A stretch of 41,928 nt of DNA from an uncultured bacterium (GTDB lineage Bacteria > Dictyoglomota > Dictyoglomia > Dictyoglomales > Dictyoglomaceae), in the NCBI GenBank assembly GCA_938034905.1, contig CALHLF010000032.1, forward strand, positions 1 to 41,928, written 5' to 3'. A program made the translations under genes and the position numbers. Of this stretch, positions 17,474 through 26,353 are shown one piece after another (position 1 is the stretch's first letter; each line of letters begins with the position of its first letter). The notes below the pieces were generated by a model. That model had not been told where the DNA came from. It did no database searches and saw nothing but the letters and a program-made list of their open reading frames with translations.

Positions 17474-18433
17474 ATGAAATTTTTAGAATATGAAAAGGAA
17501 GAATTGATTTTTATAATAAAACATAAATTTGTAAAATTTATAGGAATAACCTTAAGAATTCTTCTCTTCTTGGGACTTATCTATATTCTTATGAGACCTG
17601 TACTCTTTATGCTGAGCACTGCATTAAAGAGTAAAGAGGATCTTATAGATCCTACAGTAGTTTGGATTCCTAAGCATATAACTCTTGATAATTTTCGCCT
17701 TGCTTTTAAATCCTTATCTTTTTTAAACTCTTTTAAAAATAGTATTCTTACCGCAGTATTACCTGCAATTTTTCATGTAATAAGTTGTTCCATGATTGGA
17801 TATGGTTTAGCAAGGTTTAAGTTTAAAGAACGAGAAATTATCTTTGTATTGATAATTTTTACCCTTATGGTTCCTCCTCAAGTGATCCTTATTCCTCTTT
17901 ATGCTTTTTATCAAAGTTTTGATATTTTTGGTTTAGTTAAACTTTTTAGGGGAGAACCCCTCAATCTATTAAACACCTATTATCCCATTATATTGCCCAC
18001 AATTCTTGGAGGAGGATTAAGAAGTGGTTTATTTATATATATATTTAGGCAATTTTTTAGAGGAATATCAAAGGAACTTGAAGAAGCAGCATATATAGAT
18101 GGCTGTTCTCCCTTCCAAACCTATTTTAGAATTTTTATTCCTAATTCTATTCCTGCAATTACTACTGTTTTCCTTTTTTCTTTGGTTTGGCACTGGAATG
18201 ATGCCTTTGGTCCATCGGTTTATATAGGTGATTTTAACAAATATACCTTGTCCATGAATCTTGCGAATCTTAAGGCAATTATTACTGGAGGAACTCAAAT
18301 TTGGGATCCTCTTCTTATTCTTCCCCCTCAGTATGCTGGAGCTATCTTAGTTATTCTTCCCATGCTGATTCTTTACCTTTTTACTCAAAGACTTTTTGTG
18401 GAGAGCGTGGAAAGAACAGGTATTGTTGGATAA
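17474..18433 (+). CDS. Sugar ABC transporter permease, MalG-like (pair 2)
   Basis: A 319-residue partner permease with the EAA loop E-E-A-A-Y-I-D-G-C-S-P-F-Q-T-Y-F. Its first 30 residues are charged and precede the first helix, an N-terminal extension relative to common MalG proteins. The frame opens at 17456, but that ATG lies before the AGGAGG (17462-17467), so ATG 17474 is preferred. That AGGAGG overlaps the stop codon of the partner gene, which indicates coupling. Confidence 0.9.
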   Translation: MKFLEYEKEELIFIIKHKFVKFIGITLRILLFLGLIYILMRPVLFMLSTALKSKEDLIDPTVVWIPKHITLDNFRLAFKSLSFLNSFKNSILTAVLPAIFHVISCSMIGYGLARFKFKEREIIFVLIIFTLMVPPQVILIPLYAFYQSFDIFGLVKLFRGEPLNLLNTYYPIILPTILGGGLRSGLFIYIFRQFFRGISKELEEAAYIDGCSPFQTYFRIFIPNSIPAITTVFLFSLVWHWNDAFGPSVYIGDFNKYTLSMNLANLKAIITGGTQIWDPLLILPPQYAGAILVILPMLILYLFTQRLFVESVERTGIVG

Positions 18434-18459
18434 AAATTTTAAAAAGGAGGTATTTTCCT

Positions 18460-19035
18460 ATGAAAAAATTAAGCGTTTTGATTCTCCTAACAATTCTTCT
18501 TGTAAGTATCCTTTGGGGTCAAGTCTCTTCAAAGACTCTATTAGTCTATGATGGAGAAAAGGAAAATACAAATCTTTCCTCTATTGGCTTCTGGGTTGCT
18601 CCCGAAGGTTGTAAGGCAGAGGAAATAAAAAATATTGCCCATTCTGGAGAAAAGAGTATTAAAGTATATTTTAAATGGAATAGCTGGTGGGCTGGTATGG
18701 GATTAAATTGGGCTAAATGGAGTAATAAAGATAGGATTTTCGATTTATCGGATTTCAATAAATTGGAATTTTGGGTTAAAGCAGAATCTGAAAATACTAT
18801 TACCTTTTTACTCACCTTAGCTCAAGCCCCAGAAGCTCCCGAAGAAAAGGAAAAATATTCCGATAAAGTAACAATTTCGGGTGGAATTCCTACTTCTTGG
18901 ACAAAAGTTTCTATTCCCCTTTCCCTATTTAAAGGGATAGATTTAAAGAAAATCTGGGGCATGTCCATTGAAGTTACAGGAGCTCCTCAAGGAGAACTAA
19001 TCTTTTATGTAGATGACATTGTCTTCCTGAAGTAG
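18460..19035 (+). CDS. Small secreted CBM11-like carbohydrate-binding protein
   Basis: A 191-residue exported protein that consists of a signal peptide (ending L-W-G-Q, about residue 20) and a single beta-sandwich. The pattern V-Y-D-G-E near the start, a central S-D-F-N-K-L-E-F-W-V-K strand and the C-terminal F-Y-V-D-D-I-V-F-L-K match the galactose-binding-like fold of CBM11 and CIA30-type domains; CBM11 members bind mixed-linkage and beta-1,4-glucans. It has no catalytic domain. The start is ATG 18460, ten bases after AAGGAGG; the longer open frame upstream is antisense-free overlap with the permease gene and lacks a signal peptide. It precedes the GH5 gene by ten bases and may present glucan to it or to the binding proteins. 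Confidence 0.75.
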   Translation: MKKLSVLILLTILLVSILWGQVSSKTLLVYDGEKENTNLSSIGFWVAPEGCKAEEIKNIAHSGEKSIKVYFKWNSWWAGMGLNWAKWSNKDRIFDLSDFNKLEFWVKAESENTITFLLTLAQAPEAPEEKEKYSDKVTISGGIPTSWTKVSIPLSLFKGIDLKKIWGMSIEVTGAPQGELIFYVDDIVFLK

Positions 19036-19045
19036 GAGGTTCTTG

Positions 19046-20665
19046 ATGAGGCTTTCAAGACTTCATCTAATTTTATTATTAATTTTGAGCTTTAGTATGA
19101 TGAATGCTCAGGATAAAAAATATAAATATGTTTTCAATTATATAGAACCCAATAAAGCAGTGGAAGAGATGAATCCGGGATGGAATCTTGGAAACTCTTT
19201 AGATTCCATCCCCGATGAAACTTCTTGGGGAAATCCAAAAACAGAGCCATATATATTTGAGGATATAAAGAAAGCTGGGTTTAAAGGAGTAAGAATTCCT
19301 GTAACCTGGATAGACCATATGACTCCCAATAATAAAGTGGAAAAAGAGTGGATGGATAGGGTAGAGGAAGTAGTGAGTTATGCTTTGGAAAAGGATCTAT
19401 ATGTAATTATAAATGTTCACCATGACTCCTGGAGATGGCTAAGTAAAGAGATGAAACAAGATAAAGAGAAAACGATAAATAAGCTTGAAACTCTTTGGAT
19501 ACAAATTGCAGAAAGATTTAAAGATTATTCTGAAAAGCTTATTTTTGAAATAATTAATGAGCCTCAATATGAAGGATTTCAAGAATGGGAAGCTGGAGCA
19601 ATTCAGAATGAAGTAAATGAAAGGATTTTAAAGATTATTAGAAATTCAGGAGGATTTAATGATAAAAGACTTGTGGTAATTCCTCCCCTTGACACAGATA
19701 TATACAAGGCAGAGAAATATCTAATACCTCCTAAGGATCCAAATATTATAATAGGAATCCACTATTATTCTCCATGGGATTTTGTAGCTAATTGGTGGGG
19801 AAGAAAGAGTTGGGGAACCCAAGGAGATATTACCCAAATGGAAAAGGACTTTAGAATAATATATGAAAAATTTAGGAATTATGCCATAATTTTGGGAGAA
19901 TATGGAGTATTTAATGGAAATAAACCTTCAGAATGGGTTTACTTTGATAATCTCATAAGGATTACAAAAAAGTACAATATTGCAACCTTTTATTGGGATA
20001 ATGGTTTTGACAACTATGATAGAAGGAAAAGGATATGGAGAGATGAGATGAAGATTAAAATAATAATGAATGCAGTAAAGGGGATTTCCAATTCCTTTCT
20101 AAATCCAGGGATACTTTTTATTAAAAAAGATGAAAATATAAAAGATGAAATAGTCCATCTAATACTTAATGGGAATCATCTGATAAATATTTCCTATAAA
20201 GGAAAACTTCTTGAGAAGAATAAAGATTATATATTAGAAGGAAATAGGGTAATAATTAAAGGAGATTTTCTTAGATCAATTTTAGGAGAAGTTGGGGAAA
20301 GTTCTTTCCTTAATTTCAATTTTGATAAAGGAGCAGATTATGATTTAGAGGTTATCCCTTATAAAAATCCAATAATATTAGATAAACCATTATTAATTCT
20401 AAAGGGTCTTTCTATCCCTATAAATTTTATTATCTCCTTTAATGGGACAAGGCTTTGTGCTATAAGATTGATAAGGGGAGATAATGGAAAGCCCATAAGG
20501 GATCCTTGGACGCCATACTTAAGGGGATGGGATGATTTTGAAGTAAAGGATAGTCAGGTTACAATAAAAAAGCATGTAGTAGAAAAGATTGATGGGGATA
20601 TTAAGATTATATTTGAATTCTTTCCAGAAAATATCTCCTTGGAAACTTATATAAAGGTAAAATAA
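19046..20665 (+). CDS. GH5 endo-beta-glucanase with X2 module
   Basis: A 539-residue secreted endoglucanase of glycoside hydrolase family 5. A signal peptide (1-21, ending M-N-A-Q) is followed by the catalytic barrel (about 35-345). Visible active-site residues are R83 in G-V-R-I-P-V-T-W, H125-H126, the acid/base E172 in N-E-P, H239-Y240, and the nucleophile E285 in G-E-Y-G. At about 350-440 is an X2-type immunoglobulin-like module with L-N-G-N-H-L and the N-K-D-Y-I-L-E-G-N signature. The last 100 residues are a further beta-rich domain I do not recognise. Start: ATG 19046, six bases after AGGAGG, not the TTG three bases earlier. Substrate could be cellulose, lichenan or mannan; the family alone does not decide. 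Confidence 0.92.
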   Translation: MRLSRLHLILLLILSFSMMNAQDKKYKYVFNYIEPNKAVEEMNPGWNLGNSLDSIPDETSWGNPKTEPYIFEDIKKAGFKGVRIPVTWIDHMTPNNKVEKEWMDRVEEVVSYALEKDLYVIINVHHDSWRWLSKEMKQDKEKTINKLETLWIQIAERFKDYSEKLIFEIINEPQYEGFQEWEAGAIQNEVNERILKIIRNSGGFNDKRLVVIPPLDTDIYKAEKYLIPPKDPNIIIGIHYYSPWDFVANWWGRKSWGTQGDITQMEKDFRIIYEKFRNYAIILGEYGVFNGNKPSEWVYFDNLIRITKKYNIATFYWDNGFDNYDRRKRIWRDEMKIKIIMNAVKGISNSFLNPGILFIKKDENIKDEIVHLILNGNHLINISYKGKLLEKNKDYILEGNRVIIKGDFLRSILGEVGESSFLNFNFDKGADYDLEVIPYKNPIILDKPLLILKGLSIPINFIISFNGTRLCAIRLIRGDNGKPIRDPWTPYLRGWDDFEVKDSQVTIKKHVVEKIDGDIKIIFEFFPENISLETYIKVK

Positions 20666-20692
20666 AAAGGCTGGGTAAATTCCCAGCCTTTT
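20665..20692. terminator. Bidirectional terminator between the two carbohydrate operons
   Basis: Eleven bases at 20665-20675 are perfectly complementary to 20682-20692 around a six-base loop. A tracts on one side and T tracts on the other allow it to work on both strands. It closes the plus-strand GH5 operon and the minus-strand Opp/Dpp-type operon, and overlaps both stop codons. Confidence 0.9.
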
Positions 20693-21509
20693 AAACTTTA
20701 ATCTTTTCCAGATCCTCCCATTTTTTATACAGTGTAGGAATACTTTCAATTAGTCTCTTTGTATAATCGTGTTTTGGATTTGAGAGAATTTCATCAGGTG
20801 TTCCTTCTTCAACTAATTCTCCCAAGTACATAATTAGGATTTTATCCGAAATATAATATGCCAATCCCATATCATGAGTAATAAAAAGGATAGAAGTGTT
20901 TTGAACTTTTCTTAATTTCTCAAAGAGTTTTATTACACCTCCACGGGTTGATGCATCAATCATGGATACAGGCTCATCTGCTACTATTAATTTAGGCATG
21001 AGTAACCAACATCTTGCTACCATTATTCTTTGTTTTTCTCCACCAGAGAGCTGATGAGGGTATTTTCCAAGAATAGATTTTGGATCCAATCCCACATTTC
21101 TTAACGCTTCTTCCATTAATTCCTTTGCTTCAGGGCTTGCAGGATCAAATCCAATTAATCTTATTGCTTGATGAAGAACTCTGTCTATAGGATAAAAGGG
21201 ATTATAGCTGGCAAAGGGATCTTGAAAAACTGCATGAACCTTTCTTCTTAATTCTCTTATAGTATCTATATTTGTAAAATATTCCTGAAGATTTTTACCT
21301 TCAAATAAAATTTCTCCTGATGTGGGTTTCAATAAACCTAATATGATTTTTGCAGTAGTAGTTTTTCCAGACCCACTTTCTCCAACTAAGGAAACTATCT
21401 CTCCTTCTTTTATACTAAAGGATACATTCTTTACCGCATGGATATATTTTTTTCTAAAAATTCCTATTTCATATATTTTATTTAAGTTTCTCACTTCTAA
21501 TAGTGCCAT
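20691..21509 (-). CDS. Opp/Dpp-type ABC transporter ATPase (OppF/DppF-like)
   Basis: A 272-residue ATPase subunit. Walker A is G-E-S-G-S-G-K-T-T-T, the signature is L-S-G-G-E-K-Q-R, and Walker B is L-I-V-A-D-E-P. The C-terminal oligopeptide-transporter extension is short and lacks the iron-sulfur cysteines seen in its partner. The frame is open to 21542, but ATG 21509, preceded by GAGGTGAG and four bases after the stop of the upstream gene, is the likely start. It is the last gene of the five-gene operon, and its stop codon lies in the terminator stem. Confidence 0.93.
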   Translation of the reverse strand: MALLEVRNLNKIYEIGIFRKKYIHAVKNVSFSIKEGEIVSLVGESGSGKTTTAKIILGLLKPTSGEILFEGKNLQEYFTNIDTIRELRRKVHAVFQDPFASYNPFYPIDRVLHQAIRLIGFDPASPEAKELMEEALRNVGLDPKSILGKYPHQLSGGEKQRIMVARCWLLMPKLIVADEPVSMIDASTRGGVIKLFEKLRKVQNTSILFITHDMGLAYYISDKILIMYLGELVEEGTPDEILSNPKHDYTKRLIESIPTLYKKWEDLEKIKV

Positions 21510-21513
21510 TTTC

Positions 21514-22500
21514 TCACCTCTTCTCGTATAAGAAGCAGGCAACCCTTCTCTGGTTTATATTTTTGAGTAAGGGTTCCTCTTTATCACATATTTCCATTCT
21601 CTCGGGACATCTGGGATGAAATCTACAACCTGGTGGAGGGTTTATTAAATCTGGAGGTGTTCCTGGTATGTAGGTTATACCCCTCCTTTTTACTTCAGGC
21701 TCTGGGGTTACCACAGAGAAAAGTAACCCCTTTGTATAGGGATGTAAAGGTTCACTTACCATCTCATCTGTTGTTCCTTCCTCTATAATTTTTCCTGCAT
21801 ACATAACTACCATTTTATCTGCAATTTGTCTTACAGTGGCTATATCATGGGTTATAAAAACGATACTTTTTACTATTTTTTTATCCTTTAATTCTTTGAT
21901 AGTTTTTAAAACCATTTTTTGGGTTGCCACATCCAATGCAGATGTGGGCTCATCCGCAATAAGGAGTCTTGGATTAAGAAGAGTTGCTACAGCAATTACA
22001 GCCCTCTGCTTCATTCCTCCAGAAAGCTCAAAGGGATATCTATTAATAAACTCCCCTGATATTCCGATTTCTTCAAATCTATTTATAGCTTTCTCAATTA
22101 TTTCCTTTTCATCTATCTCTTCAAAATGGGATTTCATTACATCCAATATGTAGCTTCTAATTCTCTTTGTGGGCATCAGTGCGTTCATTGCTGATTGGGG
22201 AATAATAGATGTTTCCCTTCCCCAGATTTTTTTCTGAAGTTCTTCTCTATTTATATTAGTTAATTCCAGTTCATTTCCATTAGTATAAAGCTTTACACTC
22301 CCTCCCATAAAAGTTAAAGGTCTTTTTATACTCATAAGCATTACATTGGATAATGTACTTTTTCCTGATCCACTCTCTCCTACTATACCTATTATTTCAT
22401 CTTTTATTTCCAATGATACTCCATCTACTGCTCTTACAAAGTTTTTTTCTATAATATAATAAGCCTTAGTATCTCTTAGCTCTAAAATTGTTTCTCCCAT
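21514..22500 (-). CDS. Opp/Dpp-type ABC transporter ATPase (OppD/DppD-like)
   Basis: A 328-residue ATPase subunit: Walker A G-E-S-G-S-G-K-S-T-L, signature L-S-G-G-M-K-Q-R, Walker B L-L-I-A-D-E-P-T-S-A-L-D. The C-terminal extension contains the P-G-C-R-F-H-P-R-C-P motif plus two further cysteines, the predicted iron-sulfur ligands of this subfamily. A GTG at 22509 is in frame but is part of the ribosome site GAGGTGA, so ATG 22500 is chosen. It pairs with the next gene to form a heterodimeric ATPase. Confidence 0.93.
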   Translation of the reverse strand: MGETILELRDTKAYYIIEKNFVRAVDGVSLEIKDEIIGIVGESGSGKSTLSNVMLMSIKRPLTFMGGSVKLYTNGNELELTNINREELQKKIWGRETSIIPQSAMNALMPTKRIRSYILDVMKSHFEEIDEKEIIEKAINRFEEIGISGEFINRYPFELSGGMKQRAVIAVATLLNPRLLIADEPTSALDVATQKMVLKTIKELKDKKIVKSIVFITHDIATVRQIADKMVVMYAGKIIEEGTTDEMVSEPLHPYTKGLLFSVVTPEPEVKRRGITYIPGTPPDLINPPPGCRFHPRCPERMEICDKEEPLLKNINQRRVACFLYEKR

Positions 22501-22505
22501 TTTTT

Positions 22506-23348
22506 TCACCTCTCTCTTAACCTTGGATTAAATATTTCATCCATTGTGGTGGTAACAATAAGGAGGGAGGAAGTTAAAGCTACAATTATTAATCCTGGAG
22601 GAATAAACCACCACCATAGACCTCTCCTTACCGCTTCCATTAGGACTGCCCATTGAAGTATTATTCCCAAGGAGACCCCCTTTGTGGGACCTAAGCCAAT
22701 TAAGCTTAATCCTGCCTCTCCCAATATTCCTCCATTTATAAAGAGGATAAATGCCATAAGGGCATAGGTAGCAATTCCAGGAATTAAATCTTCAAAAGCT
22801 AATTGTAGATCAGTATATCCAGCAAGTCTTGATAAATATACATATTCTCTGTTGATAAGAGAGAGGAGTTGAGCTCTTATAGCACGGGCAAACCAAGGCC
22901 ATCCAAGGACTCCTAAAAGAATAGCAACAACCTCTGCACTTCTTACTTTTAGATATGTTGCCACTAAAATTGCCAGAAGAATATTAGGAATAGTTAATAC
23001 TATATTTGTAAAGGACATAAGAATATCATCCACAACTCCGCCTTTTACAGCAGAAATAGAGCCAATAAGTAGTCCAATTACCATTGAGATTACTGCAGTA
23101 AGGAAGCCAATATAAAGGGAAGTTCTAATGCCGTTTAAAAGTTTTGCTAATAAATCTCCACCATAGGTATCTGTTCCTAAGGGGAATTCCTTAGATGGGG
23201 GAGATTCCATCTTGCCAGCAAAGGAAGTAGGATCTTTTGGGTAAAGAATAGGGCCCAAAATTCCCATTAATACAATAAGAATAAAAACAGAAAAAGCAAC
23301 AATGAACTTTTTGTTTCTGAATAAGGGTTTAAAAATAGTTCCAAACAT
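22506..23348 (-). CDS. Opp/Dpp-type ABC transporter permease (DppC-like)
   Basis: A 280-residue inner-membrane permease with about six helices. It has the N-terminal P-L-G-T-D-T-Y-G-G-D-L motif that identifies OppC/DppC proteins, and the cytoplasmic loop G-Y-T-D-L-Q-L-A-F-E that contacts the ATPases. Ribosome site AAGGAGAG is inside the end of the upstream permease gene, whose stop lies two bases before this start. Confidence 0.93.
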   Translation of the reverse strand: MFGTIFKPLFRNKKFIVAFSVFILIVLMGILGPILYPKDPTSFAGKMESPPSKEFPLGTDTYGGDLLAKLLNGIRTSLYIGFLTAVISMVIGLLIGSISAVKGGVVDDILMSFTNIVLTIPNILLAILVATYLKVRSAEVVAILLGVLGWPWFARAIRAQLLSLINREYVYLSRLAGYTDLQLAFEDLIPGIATYALMAFILFINGGILGEAGLSLIGLGPTKGVSLGIILQWAVLMEAVRRGLWWWFIPPGLIIVALTSSLLIVTTTMDEIFNPRLRER

Positions 23349-23350
23349 TT

Positions 23351-24379
23351 TTAGCTCTCTCCTTGTCCTAATCTAATTCTTGGGTCTATTATAGCATATA
23401 TAAAATCTACAAAAAAGTTTGCAAGGTAAATTGAAGCTATAAGAATGACAAATATACCTTGAATTAAGGGATAATCCAAGGTGCTTAATGCCCTAAATAA
23501 TAAGTATCCTGTTCCAGGATAGTTAAATATAATCTCGGTTATTAAAGCACCTCCCAGAGCGCCTCCAAGACTTAAAGCAAGACCAGTTACCTGAGGAAGT
23601 AGTGAATTTCTAAATACATATCCAAAGATTGTTTTACTTTTTACTCCTAAATGTTCACTGAAACTAACGTAATCAGAATCCAGTTCGTTTACCACTAACA
23701 TTCTTGTTCCAATGGCCCATCCGCCAAGGGCAGAAATAATAATAGATAAAGAGGGAAGAATATAATGAGAAAGAACATCGAGAAGAAAACTAAAACTTAG
23801 GTTAGGAATTGTTCCCTGGGTATATCCACCCTGTCCAGGAAAAATCTTAAGTTTAACAGAAAGAAAGAAGATAAGGAGCATTCCCAACCAATAATAGGGG
23901 ATTTGACCTATAATTAGAGATGTATTTAGAGCAATCCTGTCCACCAAAGATCCTCTCCTGTATCCTGCAAAGGCTCCTAAGGTATTTCCAATGATCCAAG
24001 CAATAAGAATAGAGGGAATAAGTAGAATTAAAGTCCAAGGAATAACAGGAATAATTAATTCAAGAGTTTTCTTAGGATAAGATGAAATTGAGGTTCCTAA
24101 ATCTCCCCTTAAAGCTTTGGTTATAAATTCCACATACTGCACAAACCAGGGTTTTCCTAAGCCAAATTCTTCCATTAATGTTCTTTCTACACTTCTTAAT
24201 AGTTCAGGATTTGCTTGTCCCGTCTGAAATATCCTACTCAAAATTGAAGCCAAGGGGTTTCCAGGAATTGCTCTTGGTAAAATAAAAACTATAGTTAACG
24301 CAATAAAGTATGTAAGAAGTAGGAAGAAAAATCGTCTTCCCAGGTATTTTATAAAAGGATTTAGTGTATGGTCCCTCAT
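23351..24379 (-). CDS. Opp/Dpp-type ABC transporter permease (DppB-like)
   Basis: A 342-residue permease of the OppB/DppB type. It has the N-terminal R-A-I-P-G-N-P-L-A segment after the first helix, the F-G-L-G-K-P motif typical of the family, and a C-terminal D-P-R-I-R-L-G. Ribosome site AGGAGG precedes ATG 24379 at normal distance. It follows the binding-protein gene by 28 bases. Confidence 0.93.
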   Translation of the reverse strand: MRDHTLNPFIKYLGRRFFFLLLTYFIALTIVFILPRAIPGNPLASILSRIFQTGQANPELLRSVERTLMEEFGLGKPWFVQYVEFITKALRGDLGTSISSYPKKTLELIIPVIPWTLILLIPSILIAWIIGNTLGAFAGYRRGSLVDRIALNTSLIIGQIPYYWLGMLLIFFLSVKLKIFPGQGGYTQGTIPNLSFSFLLDVLSHYILPSLSIIISALGGWAIGTRMLVVNELDSDYVSFSEHLGVKSKTIFGYVFRNSLLPQVTGLALSLGGALGGALITEIIFNYPGTGYLLFRALSTLDYPLIQGIFVILIASIYLANFFVDFIYAIIDPRIRLGQGES

Positions 24380-24407
24380 TTTATATCCTCCTAATTTTTA
24401 ATATTTT

Positions 24408-26261
24408 TTACTTAGTTGTTGCCTTCATTAGGTCGTTCCAAATAAGGGAAGTGGGAATTAATACTCCACCCTTATCTACTGTTGTAAGCCATGCGGGAAC
24501 TTTTGGTGTTTCACCCTTCTTTGCTATTCCAAAGAGAACGGGTAGAGAATTGGCAGACCAGTTAGCAGCAGGATACCACCATGCATTCTCTTCTCTTGGC
24601 CATCCTACCCACTTCACCTCACTATATGCATACCAGTGTGCTCCGTAGAATAATGGAATTCCTGGGAGATCTCTTTGTACAATCCTTTGGAGTTTGGAGA
24701 TTAATGCCTTTCTTCTTGCAACATCTAATGTTGCAGGAATTTCATCTAATAATTTTATGGCTTCTGGATTGTCATATCTTGTCCAGTTTCCAGACCAGGA
24801 GCTCTGTCCAAAGGGTAATGTTAATCTGATATCTGTTACAAATCTATAGGTATTCCATGGATGGTCATATCCTGGACCTGCATCCCAAGAGATAATGAAG
24901 TCAAATCTTCCAGTGGTCATTCTTTCTGCCCATACTGTAAAGTCTGGGAATTCTGTCTTTATATCTATTCCAATCTTTCTTAGATTCTCTGCTATCATTT
25001 CGCACATCATCATCCAGTCAGTCCATCCATAGGGTACCTCTATGGTGTAAGGTCCTAATCTCTTTCCATCAGGAGTTCTTCTAATTCCATCTGGACCTTT
25101 CTTATATCCTGCTTTATCTAATATATTATTTGCCTTCTTTAAATCTGTTGGAACTTTTCCATCCTTGGTTCCCCATAGGTATTTTGAGTATCCATAATCT
25201 ATCCATTGCTTGTAAATTTCAAATACATCTATTACGTAGGATGGATGGGCTTGTGGGCTGTACCCAAAATATGCCTTCTCTAACATATCCACATAGGGTA
25301 CTGCATAAGCAATTGCCTTTCTTAATGTAGGATCTGCTAACTCCTTCTTGAAATAGCTTATGTATAAGAAGACTACGCCATCAGGCATGTAATATGGTTT
25401 AGATTTGAACCATGTTCTTACTGGTAATCCCTTCTTTTCCCAGAGTTCGTATACTGCAGGGATAAAGGTACTTGCCCAATCTGCGTCTCCCTTTTCAAAG
25501 GCGAGGTTTGCACTGGGATTATCCTTGTATACGATATGGGTAATGTATTTAGGTTTTGGAAGTCCAAATATATCCTTGCCCCACCAATCATCTATTCTTC
25601 CATATATTACAGTGTTAGGATCTGCAAAGAATAATTTATAAGGTCCTGATACTACTTGTTTTGCAGGATCATCATTGGCAAACTCTCTTACTGCACCTGT
25701 ACCCTTCTTTTCCAATTCTTCATATACATGCTTAGGTACTACTCTTGTTCCAAGGGCATATCCTAAGAAGGAGAAGTAGTTTGGATTTGGAGTTTTCACT
25801 TTGAATTCTACAGTCTTAGCATCTACTGCTCTAACGCTGGCAACATAAGCATCCCATCCTGCACCAGGTCCTGTTCCTATCTTCTTTGTTAATTCAAAAG
25901 TATATGCTACATCATGAGCGGTAATTGGTTTTCCGTCGCTCCATTTTGCTTGAGGTCTAATTTTAACTTGGATGGTTGTCTTATTTATTACTTTATATCC
26001 TTCTCCGATTGCAGGAAGCCATACGTCCTTTGCATTACTGTAATAGAAAAGGGGCATAAAGAGGAAGGGATCTGTTCCCCAGGTAACGTTAGCTGCATAT
26101 GGATTCCAAGTAGTTGGTGGTCCCCAGATTCCTCCTATACAATATACTGTTTCATCACGGGGAATTGCTACCTGTGCTGTGGAGTTTACAGGAAGGAGAA
26201 GGGAAAGGAGAACAAAGGAACTTATGAGGATCACTAAAAATTTACTCTTTAAACCTTTCAT
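24408..26261 (-). CDS. Family 5 solute-binding protein, probable oligosaccharide binder
   Basis: A 617-residue exported binding protein of the peptide/oligosaccharide class (SBP family 5), first gene of the operon. The signal peptide ends S-T-A-Q at about residue 29. Family features are A-K-W-S-D-G-K-P-I-T-A-H-D near residue 100 and the late L-I-S-K-L-Q-R-I-V stretch. The early segment W-G-P-P-T-T-W-N and T-D-P-F-L-F resemble Thermotoga cellobiose/laminaribiose-binding proteins as I remember them, so an oligosaccharide ligand is more likely than a peptide. Being tail to tail with the GH5 operon supports this. The frame opens further upstream, but AGGAGGTGA directly precedes ATG 26261. The ligand is an inference; family assignment is firm. 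Confidence 0.88.
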   Translation of the reverse strand: MKGLKSKFLVILISSFVLLSLLLPVNSTAQVAIPRDETVYCIGGIWGPPTTWNPYAANVTWGTDPFLFMPLFYYSNAKDVWLPAIGEGYKVINKTTIQVKIRPQAKWSDGKPITAHDVAYTFELTKKIGTGPGAGWDAYVASVRAVDAKTVEFKVKTPNPNYFSFLGYALGTRVVPKHVYEELEKKGTGAVREFANDDPAKQVVSGPYKLFFADPNTVIYGRIDDWWGKDIFGLPKPKYITHIVYKDNPSANLAFEKGDADWASTFIPAVYELWEKKGLPVRTWFKSKPYYMPDGVVFLYISYFKKELADPTLRKAIAYAVPYVDMLEKAYFGYSPQAHPSYVIDVFEIYKQWIDYGYSKYLWGTKDGKVPTDLKKANNILDKAGYKKGPDGIRRTPDGKRLGPYTIEVPYGWTDWMMMCEMIAENLRKIGIDIKTEFPDFTVWAERMTTGRFDFIISWDAGPGYDHPWNTYRFVTDIRLTLPFGQSSWSGNWTRYDNPEAIKLLDEIPATLDVARRKALISKLQRIVQRDLPGIPLFYGAHWYAYSEVKWVGWPREENAWWYPAANWSANSLPVLFGIAKKGETPKVPAWLTTVDKGGVLIPTSLIWNDLMKATTK

Positions 26262-26300
26262 TCCTTCACCTCCTAAATTTTTTAAGGGTTTGGGACCATA

Positions 26301-26316
26301 CACTAAATCCTTAGTG
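26301..26316. repeat. Palindrome at the transcript start of the Opp/Dpp operon, candidate operator
   Basis: CACTAA-ATCC-TTAGTG is a perfect inverted repeat with a four-base centre. It lies seven bases downstream of the -10 element of the promoter at 26323-26351, where a bound repressor would block transcription. A related imperfect CTAA-TAA-TTAG occurs in the control region of the GH5 operon (6205-6215). Confidence 0.5.
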
Positions 26317-26322
26317 CCTAAA

Positions 26323-26351
26323 ATAATATCATATTGAAATTAATTTGTAAA
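26323..26351 (-). promoter_or_regulatory. Promoter of the Opp/Dpp-type operon
   Basis: On the minus strand TTTACA (26351-26346), a 17-base spacer and TATTAT (26328-26323), the last preceded by TG as an extended -10. This is among the strongest promoter matches in the window. Confidence 0.8.
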
Positions 26352-26353
26352 GA

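Noticed and set aside
18301-18459. Extension of the CBM11-like gene into the permease gene
   Set aside because: It overlaps the well-supported permease in another frame, and the signal peptide plus AAGGAGG define the start at 18460.
24364-26237. Several plus-strand open frames opposite the family 5 binding protein
   Set aside because: They are shadows of the binding-protein gene, without ribosome sites or recognisable domains.
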